A DNA stretch of 64,000 nt from an uncultured Gammaproteobacteria bacterium. GTDB taxonomy: Bacteria; Pseudomonadota; Gammaproteobacteria; Steroidobacterales; Woeseiaceae. The notes below the pieces were generated by a model that was not told where the DNA came from, did not search any database, and worked only from the letters and a program-made list of their open reading frames with translations. Every line of letters starts with the position of its first letter. Position 1 is the stretch's first letter. Below, piece after piece: positions 27,442 through 35,382 of the stretch. The stretch spans positions 1 to 64,000 of the forward strand of contig CALBPI010000056.1 in NCBI GenBank assembly GCA_937899415.1, given 5' to 3'. A program made the position numbers and the translations under genes.

Positions 27442-28887
27442 ATGTCTGACGACCACCTCTCCGAACTTGAATTCTCGAGCCTCGAGCTGCCCGATTTGCT
27501 GCGCCGTGGCATCGAGGACGCGGGCTTCAGCCACGCCACACCGATTCAGGCACAAACACTACCGCAGGCACTTGCGGGCAAGGACGTCGCAGGCCAGGCC
27601 CAGACGGGTACCGGCAAGACGGCCGCTTTCCTGATCGCGCTCTACAACCAGCTCCTGGGCTCGGGTACGACGCGCGACGACGGCGACAGTGGCATTCGCG
27701 CCCTGGTGCTGGCACCAACGCGTGAACTGGCCGTACAGATCGCCGACGACGCCGCCGTTTTGGGCAAACACACAGGGCTCAAACTCGGCCTCGCCTACGG
27801 CGGCCGCGACTACGAAAAGCAGCGCGACATCATCGCAGCGGGCGTTGACGTGCTCGTTGGGACACCGGGCCGCATCATCGACTACTTCAAGCAGCGCGTG
27901 TTCCACATGAACCAGGCGCAGGTGCTCGTGCTCGACGAAGCCGACCGCATGTTCGACCTCGGCTTCATCAAGGACATCCGCTATCTGCTGCGCCGGCTGC
28001 CGCCCGCCAGCGAACGTCTCAACCTGCTGTTCTCGGCCACGCTGTCCTACCGCGTCATGGAACTGGCCGCGGAGCACATGAACGACCCCGAGCTCATTCG
28101 CGTCGAACCCGAAAAGGTCACAGCCGATCGTGTCGAGCAGAGCATTTACTACCCGTCCAACGACGAGAAGATTCCGCTGCTCATCAAGCTCATGCGCGAA
28201 ATGGACAACATCGACCGCACGATGGTGTTCGTCAACACGAAACGCGAAGCCGAGCGGCTTGAGGACACGCTCAATGCCAACGACATCCAGGCGAGCGCCA
28301 TCTCGGGTGACGTGCCGCAGAAGAAGCGCCAGCGCATGCTCAAGTCGTTCCAGGAAGGCGAGCTCAAGGTGCTCATCGGCACCGACGTCGCCTCGCGTGG
28401 CCTGCACATCGACGACGTGACACACGTTTTCAACTACGACCTGCCTCAGGACCGCGAGGACTACGTGCACCGCATCGGTCGCACGGCCCGCGCTGGCGCA
28501 TCGGGTACGGCGATCAGCTTCGGCTGCGAGCAGTACGTGATCTCGTTGCCTGACATCGAGAACTACATCGGCTTCCGCATTCCCGTCGAGAGCTTTGACC
28601 ACGAAGACCTGCCCGAGATCGAACGCCCGCCCCGACGCCCGCGTCGCAGTGGCCCGGGTCGCGGTGATGGCCGTGGCCGCAGTGGTGGTGGCGGTGGTGG
28701 TCGCCGACGCAGCGGCGGTGGTGGTGGTGGCAGCGGCAGCCGTTCCGGTTCCCGCAATGGCAAGCCCGCCGAAAGCGAGCAAAAAGCGGCGTCCAGCGAA
28801 GGTGGCGACAAGCCGCCGCGCAAGCGTCGTCGGCGCCGTCGGCGCAAGCCCTCGGGCGAAACGACGGGCGCCAAGACCGACGCCTGA
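27442..28887 (+). CDS. rhlB: DEAD-box ATP-dependent RNA helicase RhlB
   Basis: RNA helicase of the RNA degradosome. 481 residues. Helicase core: Q-motif TPIQAQTLP, Walker A AQTGTGKT at 53-60, APTRELAVQ, VLDEADRMFDLGF, SAT, and the C-terminal HRIGRTARAG. The line FIKDIRYLLRRLPPASERLN and FNYDLPQDREDYVHRIG resemble E. coli RhlB rather than RhlE or SrmB. The C-terminal 90 residues are Gly/Arg-rich and end in a Lys/Arg cluster, likely for RNA or RNase E contacts. The position beside trxA supports the name. It ends one base before the convergent yrfG stop. Confidence 0.92.
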   Translation: MSDDHLSELEFSSLELPDLLRRGIEDAGFSHATPIQAQTLPQALAGKDVAGQAQTGTGKTAAFLIALYNQLLGSGTTRDDGDSGIRALVLAPTRELAVQIADDAAVLGKHTGLKLGLAYGGRDYEKQRDIIAAGVDVLVGTPGRIIDYFKQRVFHMNQAQVLVLDEADRMFDLGFIKDIRYLLRRLPPASERLNLLFSATLSYRVMELAAEHMNDPELIRVEPEKVTADRVEQSIYYPSNDEKIPLLIKLMREMDNIDRTMVFVNTKREAERLEDTLNANDIQASAISGDVPQKKRQRMLKSFQEGELKVLIGTDVASRGLHIDDVTHVFNYDLPQDREDYVHRIGRTARAGASGTAISFGCEQYVISLPDIENYIGFRIPVESFDHEDLPEIERPPRRPRRSGPGRGDGRGRSGGGGGGRRRSGGGGGGSGSRSGSRNGKPAESEQKAASSEGGDKPPRKRRRRRRRKPSGETTGAKTDA

Positions 28888-28888
28888 G

Positions 28889-29548
28889 TCAGTCGCCGAG
28901 CAGCAGTTCGGCCACGTTCTCCACCGTAGGCAGGCCAGGCAAGTCGCGAGACGGCCGGCTCGTGTCCGGCCGCCGCAATCCCAGCACGGCACCCAGCCCA
29001 AACGTCTGGCCCGCGTGCAGTACGGGCGCCGAATCATCGATCAGCAGGCAGTCGCGCCGGTCAATGCGCTCGACCTGCGAGAACCGCTGCCAGAACGTCT
29101 GCGTTTCCTTGGGCGCACCGAAATCCTGTGAACTGTAGGCCGCATCCATGTGGGTCAGCACCTGGGTGCGTTCGTCCTTGAGCTCCAGCAGCTGGCGCAC
29201 GGAGTTGGTCACAAGCACGAGACGGTAGCCCCCAAGCCGCGCGCGGTGCAGAAACGCCTCGGCGCCCTCAAGCCAGGCGATGCGATCATCCTGAGCGCGT
29301 TTCACAGCCATCACATCGAAGTCGAGCGCGTCGCTCCAGTCGTCAAGGCAGTACCAGTTCATCGTGCCGCGCAGTCGCTCGATGCGCCCGAGGATGCGCT
29401 GCCGGGCCTCGGCCTCGCTGACGGCCTTCTCGGCAGCAAATGCTGCGGGTAGCGCCTCCAACCACACATAGTTGTCGTAGGCGAGATCGAGCAACGTGCC
29501 GTCGAGGTCGAGCAGCAGGGTCTCGCGGTCGTCAAACAGGTGGTCCAC
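28889..29548 (-). CDS. yrfG: GMP/IMP nucleotidase YrfG-like HAD hydrolase
   Basis: HAD-family 5'-nucleotidase of 219 residues. LLLDLDGTLLDLAYDNYVW carries the catalytic aspartates, followed by the YrfG-type segment GTMNWYCLDDWSDAL, LVTNS, and the DDSAPVL motif IV. E. coli YrfG acts on purine 5'-nucleotides. Divergent from cysQ with about 77 bases between; yrfG and cysQ neighbours are also known in pseudomonads from memory. Confidence 0.85.
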   Translation of the reverse strand: MDHLFDDRETLLLDLDGTLLDLAYDNYVWLEALPAAFAAEKAVSEAEARQRILGRIERLRGTMNWYCLDDWSDALDFDVMAVKRAQDDRIAWLEGAEAFLHRARLGGYRLVLVTNSVRQLLELKDERTQVLTHMDAAYSSQDFGAPKETQTFWQRFSQVERIDRRDCLLIDDSAPVLHAGQTFGLGAVLGLRRPDTSRPSRDLPGLPTVENVAELLLGD

Positions 29549-29625
29549 GTGGGCTCCGGGCGGCGTAGTCGGCTGATCGGTCTCTTGGTACCATCCGCCG
29601 CTCTTTGGAAGCAGCGACGCCGATC

Positions 29626-30417
29626 ATGACGCAGAATCTTGATTGGGTGGTTGCACTGGCACGGCGTGCCGGCGCAGCGATCCTCGACGTGTACGGTACC
29701 GAATTCGAGGTCACCGAGAAAGACGACGCGACCCCGCTCACGCGCGCCGACCTCGCTGCCCATCATGTCATCGTAGACGGCATTGCCGCGCGCGACGCGC
29801 ACACGCCCGTCATCAGCGAGGAAGGCGGCCTGCCCGACTTTGATGTGCGCAGCACCTGGAACCGTTACTGGCTCATCGACCCGCTCGACGGCACCAAGGA
29901 ATTCGTCAACCGCAACGGCGAATTCACGGTCAACATCGCACTCATCGAGAACCACGCGCCCATTTTTGGCGTCGTGCACGTACCCGTGCCCAACGTCACC
30001 TACGTCGGCGACACGGTCAACGGCGCCATCCGCATCGACGGCGACACGCCGCCCGAGGAAATCCGAGTCACCCGCAAAACACCCGAGAAGGCCCGTGTCG
30101 TCGGCAGCCGGTCTCACGCCAGCGCAGCGCTGGGCGCGTGGCTAGCGGCCATCGGCGACCACGAGGTGGTACCCATGGGCAGCTCACTCAAGTTTTGCGT
30201 TGTCGCCGAAGGCGGTGCCGACGTCTATCCGCGCCTCGGCCCCACGTCCGAGTGGGACACAGCCGCAGCGCAGGCCGTGGTTGAGGCCGCCGGCGGTCGC
30301 GTCGTGCGTACCGACGGCACACCGCTTGCGTACAACACGAAAGCCGATATTCTGAACCCACACTTTGTGGTTATCGGCAGTCGGTCACGCGACTGGCTCG
30401 CGCCACTCGCGCAGTGA
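29626..30417 (+). CDS. cysQ: 3'(2'),5'-bisphosphate nucleotidase CysQ
   Basis: Hydrolyses PAP to AMP, recycling the by-product of sulfate assimilation. 263 residues of the inositol-monophosphatase fold: WLIDPLDGTKEFVNRNGEFTV with the metal-binding DPLDGT, and the C-terminal GPTSEWDTAAAQAVVEAAGG. The ATG at MTQNLDW is preferred over a TTG seven codons upstream because CysQ proteins begin near this point. Confidence 0.92.
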   Translation: MTQNLDWVVALARRAGAAILDVYGTEFEVTEKDDATPLTRADLAAHHVIVDGIAARDAHTPVISEEGGLPDFDVRSTWNRYWLIDPLDGTKEFVNRNGEFTVNIALIENHAPIFGVVHVPVPNVTYVGDTVNGAIRIDGDTPPEEIRVTRKTPEKARVVGSRSHASAALGAWLAAIGDHEVVPMGSSLKFCVVAEGGADVYPRLGPTSEWDTAAAQAVVEAAGGRVVRTDGTPLAYNTKADILNPHFVVIGSRSRDWLAPLAQ

Positions 30418-30430
30418 GGCCGGCTGGGGC

Positions 30431-30658
30431 ATGGACGACAACATCAGAGAGATCGTCGATCACGAATCGCTCGACACGCTGAGCAAGCTCAAGGAGCTGC
30501 GCGTCATGCACCGCGATCTCGACGACCTCATCGACCGCCATTCCCACGACATCACCGTGGATCAGGTGCGGCTGCGTCGACTCAAGAAGCGCAAGCTCTC
30601 ACTCAAGGACGCCATTGCGCGCCTCGAGTCCGAGATTATCCCTGACCTGAACGCCTGA
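30431..30658 (+). CDS. YdcH/DUF465 family small protein
   Basis: 75 residues, highly charged and helical. It contains LDDLIDRHSHDITVDQVRLR followed by LKKRKLSLKDAIARLE, the signature of the YdcH/DUF465 family. Function unknown. It lies 13 bases after cysQ and its 3' end overlaps the convergent trhO gene by 23 bases. Confidence 0.8.
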   Translation: MDDNIREIVDHESLDTLSKLKELRVMHRDLDDLIDRHSHDITVDQVRLRRLKKRKLSLKDAIARLESEIIPDLNA

Positions 30659-31589
30659 CGTCCGGCGTGTAGACGGCGCCGATGTGCGCCTCGCCTCTAG
30701 CGTCGGCCAGCGCCACCTGCCGGCGTCGTTCCTCGAGCCGCGCCCGCTGCTCGGCCGTCAGATTACCCACGCAGTGCGCGCAGCAGATGCCTGGCTCATA
30801 GTCCAGGTGCGCCAGGTCTTCGGGTGACAAGGCCCGCCGACACCCGTGGCACTGCACGTAGTCGCCGGGCGCGAGATCGCGATCAACCGCGACACGCGAG
30901 TCGAACACGAAACACTCACCCTCCCACTTCTGCTCGAGCTCGGGATCAGCTGCCACGGCATCGAGATAACCCAGAATGCCGCCATCGAGTTGATAGAGGT
31001 TTTCAAAGCCCATGTCGCGCATGACCGCCGTGGCCTTCTCGCAGCGAATGCCGCCCGTGCAGAACATGGCGACGGGCCGCTCGCGCGCATCACCGAGCTC
31101 GCGCTCGACGTACGCCGTGAACTCCCGAAATGACGTTGTGCCCGGATCGACGGCACCTGTGAACGTCCCGACCTCGATCTCGTAGTCGTTTCGGGTGTCG
31201 ATCACGAGCGTTTCGGGGTCATCCAGCAAGGCATTCCAGCGCGCCGCGTCGACGTGCTCGCCCTGCCCGTCGGCCGGGTTCACCTCGGGATGCCCCATCG
31301 AGACAATCTCATCGCGATACTTGATGCGCAGGCGTCGGAACGGCGCCTCATCTGCCTCAGACCAGCGGCCTTGAAGACTCGCGAAGCCCGGCTGCGTGTC
31401 GAGCCACGCGAACAGAGCGTCGAGCGCTTCCCGCGGCCCCGCGAGCGTCGCATTGAGACCTTCCTGCGCGACGATCGCCGTCCCCAGCAAGCCGCGACTC
31501 GCGGCCGCGGCGCGCATGGCTTCACCCAGCGCGCGCGGATCCGCAATGCGGGTAAAGCGATAGAAGCTGACAACCTGGCACCGGTTCAT
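30636..31589 (-). CDS. trhO: tRNA uridine-34 hydroxylase TrhO (rhodanese family)
   Basis: Oxygen-dependent hydroxylation of wobble uridine in tRNA, the first step to 5-carboxymethoxy- or methoxyuridine. 317 residues. N-terminal acylphosphatase-like part VSFYRFTRIADP and AQEGLNATLAG, rhodanese domain with MFCTGGIRCEKATAVM (catalytic Cys), and a C-terminal cysteine-rich Zn-binding part (CHGCRRAL, CCAHC). Formerly YceA. Complete. Confidence 0.92.
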   Translation of the reverse strand: MNRCQVVSFYRFTRIADPRALGEAMRAAAASRGLLGTAIVAQEGLNATLAGPREALDALFAWLDTQPGFASLQGRWSEADEAPFRRLRIKYRDEIVSMGHPEVNPADGQGEHVDAARWNALLDDPETLVIDTRNDYEIEVGTFTGAVDPGTTSFREFTAYVERELGDARERPVAMFCTGGIRCEKATAVMRDMGFENLYQLDGGILGYLDAVAADPELEQKWEGECFVFDSRVAVDRDLAPGDYVQCHGCRRALSPEDLAHLDYEPGICCAHCVGNLTAEQRARLEERRRQVALADARGEAHIGAVYTPDVRRSGQG

Positions 31590-31659
31590 CCGAGCATTAT
31601 CCCATAGCGGCGTGGGGCATCGCTGGGTTGGTTTGGCCTCAAGATTGCCGGGCTGCGGT

Positions 31660-31757
31660 CAGGGAGTGCGGTTTCCCGGGGGCGCTCGAGTACATCCCTG
31701 TATCGCTTGCTGGCCGACATCCCTGTCGGCCACCACCCCGGGAAACCGCACTCCCTG
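31660..31757. repeat. Inverted repeat A of a nested repeat cluster
   Basis: Perfect 22-base arms at 31660-31681 and 31736-31757 (left arm CAGGGAGTGCGGTTTCCCGG plus 2 bases). Between them lies a short hairpin, GGCCGACA-TCCC-TGTCGGCC, at 31712-31731, and the left arm of repeat B. No coding frame is credible here. Confidence 0.85.
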
Positions 31758-31903
31758 CCCACAACCCTGCGTCGACGCGGCGGAGAGGTTGCGCCGACCC
31801 ATCGGATACGTTGTGGCAGGCGTGTCTGCGGCGATAGGTATTCGGCGGGGTGTCAGGCGACATGGATGTCGCCTGCCAAGCGATACAGGGATGTACTCGA
31901 GCG
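31683..31903. repeat. Inverted repeat B of a nested repeat cluster
   Basis: Perfect 27-base inverted arms at 31683-31709 and 31877-31903, containing TACATCCCTGTATCGCTTG and its complement. The right arm is adjoined by a second short hairpin, CAGGCGACA-TGGA-TGTCGCCTG, at 31854-31875, similar in core to the hairpin beside the left arm. Confidence 0.85.
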
Positions 31904-31934
31904 TCCCCGACGAATACCTATCGCCGCGGACACG
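31821..31934. repeat. Inverted repeat C of a nested repeat cluster
   Basis: 30-base arms at 31821-31850 and 31905-31934 with two mismatches, containing GCGATAGGTATTCG and its complement. Together, A, B and C fill most of the 383-base gap between trhO and plsB and look like an array of REP/BIME-type elements. Confidence 0.8.
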
Positions 31935-31972
31935 CCGGTCAGACTTCTGACGGGATGAGGTAAGACGACGCG

Positions 31973-34474
31973 TCAGTCGTCGTCGCGCTCCGTCACTTCG
32001 GTGACGGTGAGGATGCTGTGGCGCAAAGGCTCGCCGAGGACGAGACGCGCATCGCGCTCAATGGCCTCGAACGAGAGTTCGAATTGAAGCTTGCCGTCGC
32101 CGTTGACATGGATGGTGCCCTGCTCGCGCAGCGTGCCCAGGAAGCCGCGGAATAGCTTACGGTCGAAGAAGTCTGGCGAGCGCAGGCCGTAGATGATCGA
32201 GAGGCGCTCGGCACAGAGCTGGCAGAACTCCTCGAGGCGATTTTGGGTGAGCTTGCCGCTGCCGAATCGATTCATGAGTGCGATGGTCATGAAGTAACGC
32301 TGCAGCACGGGCACCACGGACTGGCCCAGTTGCGTCAGCGCAAAGGCTTCGGGGCTGCCTGCAGGTGGGCGCAGCAGCACGTTGCCGTCGCGTCGCAGCA
32401 GGCCCGAGCTGACCATAGCATTAATAATTCGTTCGACGACCGTGTCCAGTTCGTCGGGACCGAAGTGCAGGCGCATCTCGGCACGGACGTGCGGCGCGGT
32501 CAGGCGGATCAAGCGCTTGAGTTCATCGAGCTCGAGTGCGTTGCCGTGGATGTAGCAGGCGGCAACGAGACCGTGCAGAGCAACGAGGTGCAGGACGTTG
32601 TTGCGGAAGTAGGTCAGCAACACCGCATCGCGCTCGGCGAGGTTGACGATGTCGCCGAGCGGGTGCGACTCGACGCTGATGACCTTCATGCGCAGGCCGT
32701 GGGCGATGATGTCGCCGGGCGATATGTCGGGCACGGTCGCCACCGTGCTGTAAGGCGTCAGCGCGTACAGTGACTGGTAGAGCGCAAGCTGGCGTTCGAG
32801 GTCGGCGCGCGCCATCTTGAGACGCGGCGTGCCCAGTAGCGCGAGCGCCAGCATGCTGATGGGTGTTGCCGCGGCCGCGGCATTGATGCGTTCGAGGATC
32901 TCGCCGCCCAGGCGGTCTACAACCTGTGGCATCCAGTCGGGGCGTTCGCCCGGGGTGAGCTCCGTGTCGCGCCAGCCCGGCACGGCGGCGTCGAGCGTCT
33001 CGGCAAGATCAATGGGCTCGCCGATGTTGACGTAGACGCGGCCGAAGTGTTCGCGCAGCGCACCCAGCGAGCGGAACAGTCCGCCCAGCGACTCTTTCTT
33101 CTTGCCACGACCGCTGAGCTCGCCGATGAACGACGTGCCCTCGATGAGGCGCTCGTAACCGAAATAGACCGGCACAAATTTCACGGGGCGCCGCGCGTCC
33201 TCGAGAAACGCGCGCACGGTCATACTGATCATGCCGCCCTTGGGCGCCAACAAACGTCCGGTGCGGCTGCGACCGCCCTCGATGAAGTACTCGATGGGGT
33301 AGCCGCGCGTTTGCAGCGCCTTCAGGTAGGCGTGGAACACGGCAGCGTAGAGCCGGTTGCCGCTGAAGGTACGACGCAGGAAGAACGCGCCGCCGCGGCG
33401 CAGGATCGCCCCCACGACGGGCAGGTTGAGGTTGATGCCTGCGGCCACGTAGGGCAACGAGAACCCGCGGCGGTAGAGCACGAACGAGAGCAACAGGTAG
33501 TCGAAATGGCTGCGGTGGCACGGCACGTAGACGAGTTCGTTGCCCTCTGCAGCGGCCTCAAGCGTCTCCAGATTATTGAGCTCAATGCCATCGTAAATCT
33601 TGTTCCAGACCCAGAGCAGCAGCCGTTCCAGAATGCGCACGGTCGGGTAGGACAGGTCGGCAGCGATCTCGTAGGCGTACTTGCGCGCCTTCTTTTCGGC
33701 GCGTCGGCGCTGGCGCGAGCCCGGCGCACCCTCCGCCTGCACAAGCGTGCGTACAGGCGCTTCGGCCAACACCTCACCGATGAGTGTGCGGCGGTGCGAG
33801 AGGTCGGGGCCGACCGTGGCCTCGCGGCGCAGCCGGAAGTGAACGCGCAGCACGCGCGAGGTCTTTCGGAACGTGCGCGCCGCGTCCTGGCCTTCGCGCA
33901 GAATCGGTGCGAGCTCGAGCGGCTCCGAGAAATGCATAAGCGTGTGGCGGCCGTGCAGCAGCGTGGTAATGAAACGGCGTGTGCGGCCCGCCACGTGCCA
34001 GTCCTCGGAAAAGAACAGCGAGAACAGGCTGCGTTCCTTGCCCGGCGAGCGCCCCCAATACAGCGCTACCGGAACGAGATAGATGGGCAACGCATCGACC
34101 GTGGTCGCCGACGCCTCCCGGGCATCGACAGCCAGCCCCACGAGCCGGGTCAGGCGTCGCGACTGCTGGCGCGACAGGCGGCGCAGCAACCAGCCCGACA
34201 TTTTGCGTAACACCACGACAGAGCGGCCGAGGCCCTCGTTACCGAACTCGAGTTCATCCGTCGGCGCGGGGAGCCCGAGCTTTTCGCAAGCCGCGTTCAG
34301 CGCGAGGAAATCGGCGAGCCCCCCATTCTCGAGCACGTAGCACACGCGCACGGCCGGGTCGGCCGCCAGCGATTTCACGCGCTCAATGTGCGCCGGCGGC
34401 TGCAGCTCCGGACGGACCCAGAGTCGCATGACGCGCGACAGCCCCGAATACAGGCTGCGGCTCAGTGGATTCAT
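31973..34474 (-). CDS. plsB: Glycerol-3-phosphate 1-O-acyltransferase PlsB
   Basis: First acylation of glycerol-3-phosphate in phospholipid synthesis, membrane-bound. 833 residues, the usual PlsB size. Acyltransferase motifs: CHRSHFDYLLLSFVLY (HX4D), EGGRSRTGRLLAPKGG, and VPVYFGYERLIEG. The long C-terminal half is characteristic of PlsB rather than PlsC or PlsY systems. The nested repeats lie just after its stop and could act as transcript end or stabilising structure. Confidence 0.96.
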   Translation of the reverse strand: MNPLSRSLYSGLSRVMRLWVRPELQPPAHIERVKSLAADPAVRVCYVLENGGLADFLALNAACEKLGLPAPTDELEFGNEGLGRSVVVLRKMSGWLLRRLSRQQSRRLTRLVGLAVDAREASATTVDALPIYLVPVALYWGRSPGKERSLFSLFFSEDWHVAGRTRRFITTLLHGRHTLMHFSEPLELAPILREGQDAARTFRKTSRVLRVHFRLRREATVGPDLSHRRTLIGEVLAEAPVRTLVQAEGAPGSRQRRRAEKKARKYAYEIAADLSYPTVRILERLLLWVWNKIYDGIELNNLETLEAAAEGNELVYVPCHRSHFDYLLLSFVLYRRGFSLPYVAAGINLNLPVVGAILRRGGAFFLRRTFSGNRLYAAVFHAYLKALQTRGYPIEYFIEGGRSRTGRLLAPKGGMISMTVRAFLEDARRPVKFVPVYFGYERLIEGTSFIGELSGRGKKKESLGGLFRSLGALREHFGRVYVNIGEPIDLAETLDAAVPGWRDTELTPGERPDWMPQVVDRLGGEILERINAAAAATPISMLALALLGTPRLKMARADLERQLALYQSLYALTPYSTVATVPDISPGDIIAHGLRMKVISVESHPLGDIVNLAERDAVLLTYFRNNVLHLVALHGLVAACYIHGNALELDELKRLIRLTAPHVRAEMRLHFGPDELDTVVERIINAMVSSGLLRRDGNVLLRPPAGSPEAFALTQLGQSVVPVLQRYFMTIALMNRFGSGKLTQNRLEEFCQLCAERLSIIYGLRSPDFFDRKLFRGFLGTLREQGTIHVNGDGKLQFELSFEAIERDARLVLGEPLRHSILTVTEVTERDDD

Positions 34475-34623
34475 TCGATGTCAGTCCCCGGGGCCGCCTC
34501 CGTGACGGCCTTGTCCCCGCGCGCATTGTAGCGCAGCACGCCCCCCTCCAGACGCCGCTTGAAATGCTTCGGTCGCTGCGCAACGCTGTCTGCCGACACC
34601 CCATTGCGGGTCTTGGAGTCACC

Positions 34624-35373
34624 ATGCAGCCTGAAGCCGCCCTGGCGCGCCCGGACGTTCCCGACGCGCGTGAGACCGCCCTGTTCCTCGACGTCGACGG
34701 CACCTTGTTGGCGTTCGCCGAAACGCCCGACGCGGTCGTGGTCGGTGCGGCACTGCGAACCTTGCTGGGCGACCTTCATAGAGCCTGCGGCGGCGCGCTC
34801 GCGCTTGTGAGCGGTCGCAGCATCGCCGCGCTTGATGGTCTGTTCGGTCCGCTCGAGCTGCCCGCAGCGGGTTCGCACGGGCTCGAGATTCGGACGGACG
34901 GGCGCATTCATGAGCTCGGCATCCCGTTGCCCGACGTCGCCATCGACCGCATGCAGGCGCTGGCCGCCACGCACGCCGGCAGCCTGTTCGAACACAAACG
35001 CTTCGGTGGCGCCCTGCACTACCGGCGCGCCGCCGAACATCGCCCGGCGCTGACCACGGCGATGCACGGACTTGCGCGCGAAGTCGGTTCGGGTTTCGAG
35101 CTCATCGAGGGCAACCACGTGCTCGAGCTCAGTGCCGCCAGTGGCAATAAAGGCAGCGCCATTCGGTTCCTGAGCACGCGTGCGCCCTGGCGGGATCGGC
35201 AGCCCGTGTTTATCGGCGATGACACGACGGACGAGCCCGGCTTCGAGGCCGTCAATGCGATGGGCGGTTTGTCGATCCGCGTGGGGCAGCGCCCGAGCAC
35301 CGCAGCGCGCTGGCAACTGGACAGCATCGACGCGGTGCAGGCATGGTTGCGGACGCTGGCGGGGGCCAACTGA
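34624..35373 (+). CDS. otsB: Trehalose-6-phosphate phosphatase
   Basis: Removes phosphate from trehalose-6-phosphate made by OtsA. 249 residues. HAD motifs: LFLDVDGTLLAF (catalytic Asp pair), LVSGRS, the cap segment AAGSHGLEIRTDG, and GDDTTDEPGFEAVN. The ATG at MQPEAAL is used because GGAG stands 7-10 bases before it; an upstream in-frame start would add 53 residues and reach into the plsB promoter area. First gene of an otsB-GH15-otsA-glk operon, divergent from plsB. Confidence 0.93.
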   Translation: MQPEAALARPDVPDARETALFLDVDGTLLAFAETPDAVVVGAALRTLLGDLHRACGGALALVSGRSIAALDGLFGPLELPAAGSHGLEIRTDGRIHELGIPLPDVAIDRMQALAATHAGSLFEHKRFGGALHYRRAAEHRPALTTAMHGLAREVGSGFELIEGNHVLELSAASGNKGSAIRFLSTRAPWRDRQPVFIGDDTTDEPGFEAVNAMGGLSIRVGQRPSTAARWQLDSIDAVQAWLRTLAGAN

Positions 35374-35382
35374 CGAGAGACG

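Noticed and set aside
31660-31934. CRISPR array
   Set aside because: The repeats are inverted, few and of unequal length, without regularly spaced direct copies or cas genes.
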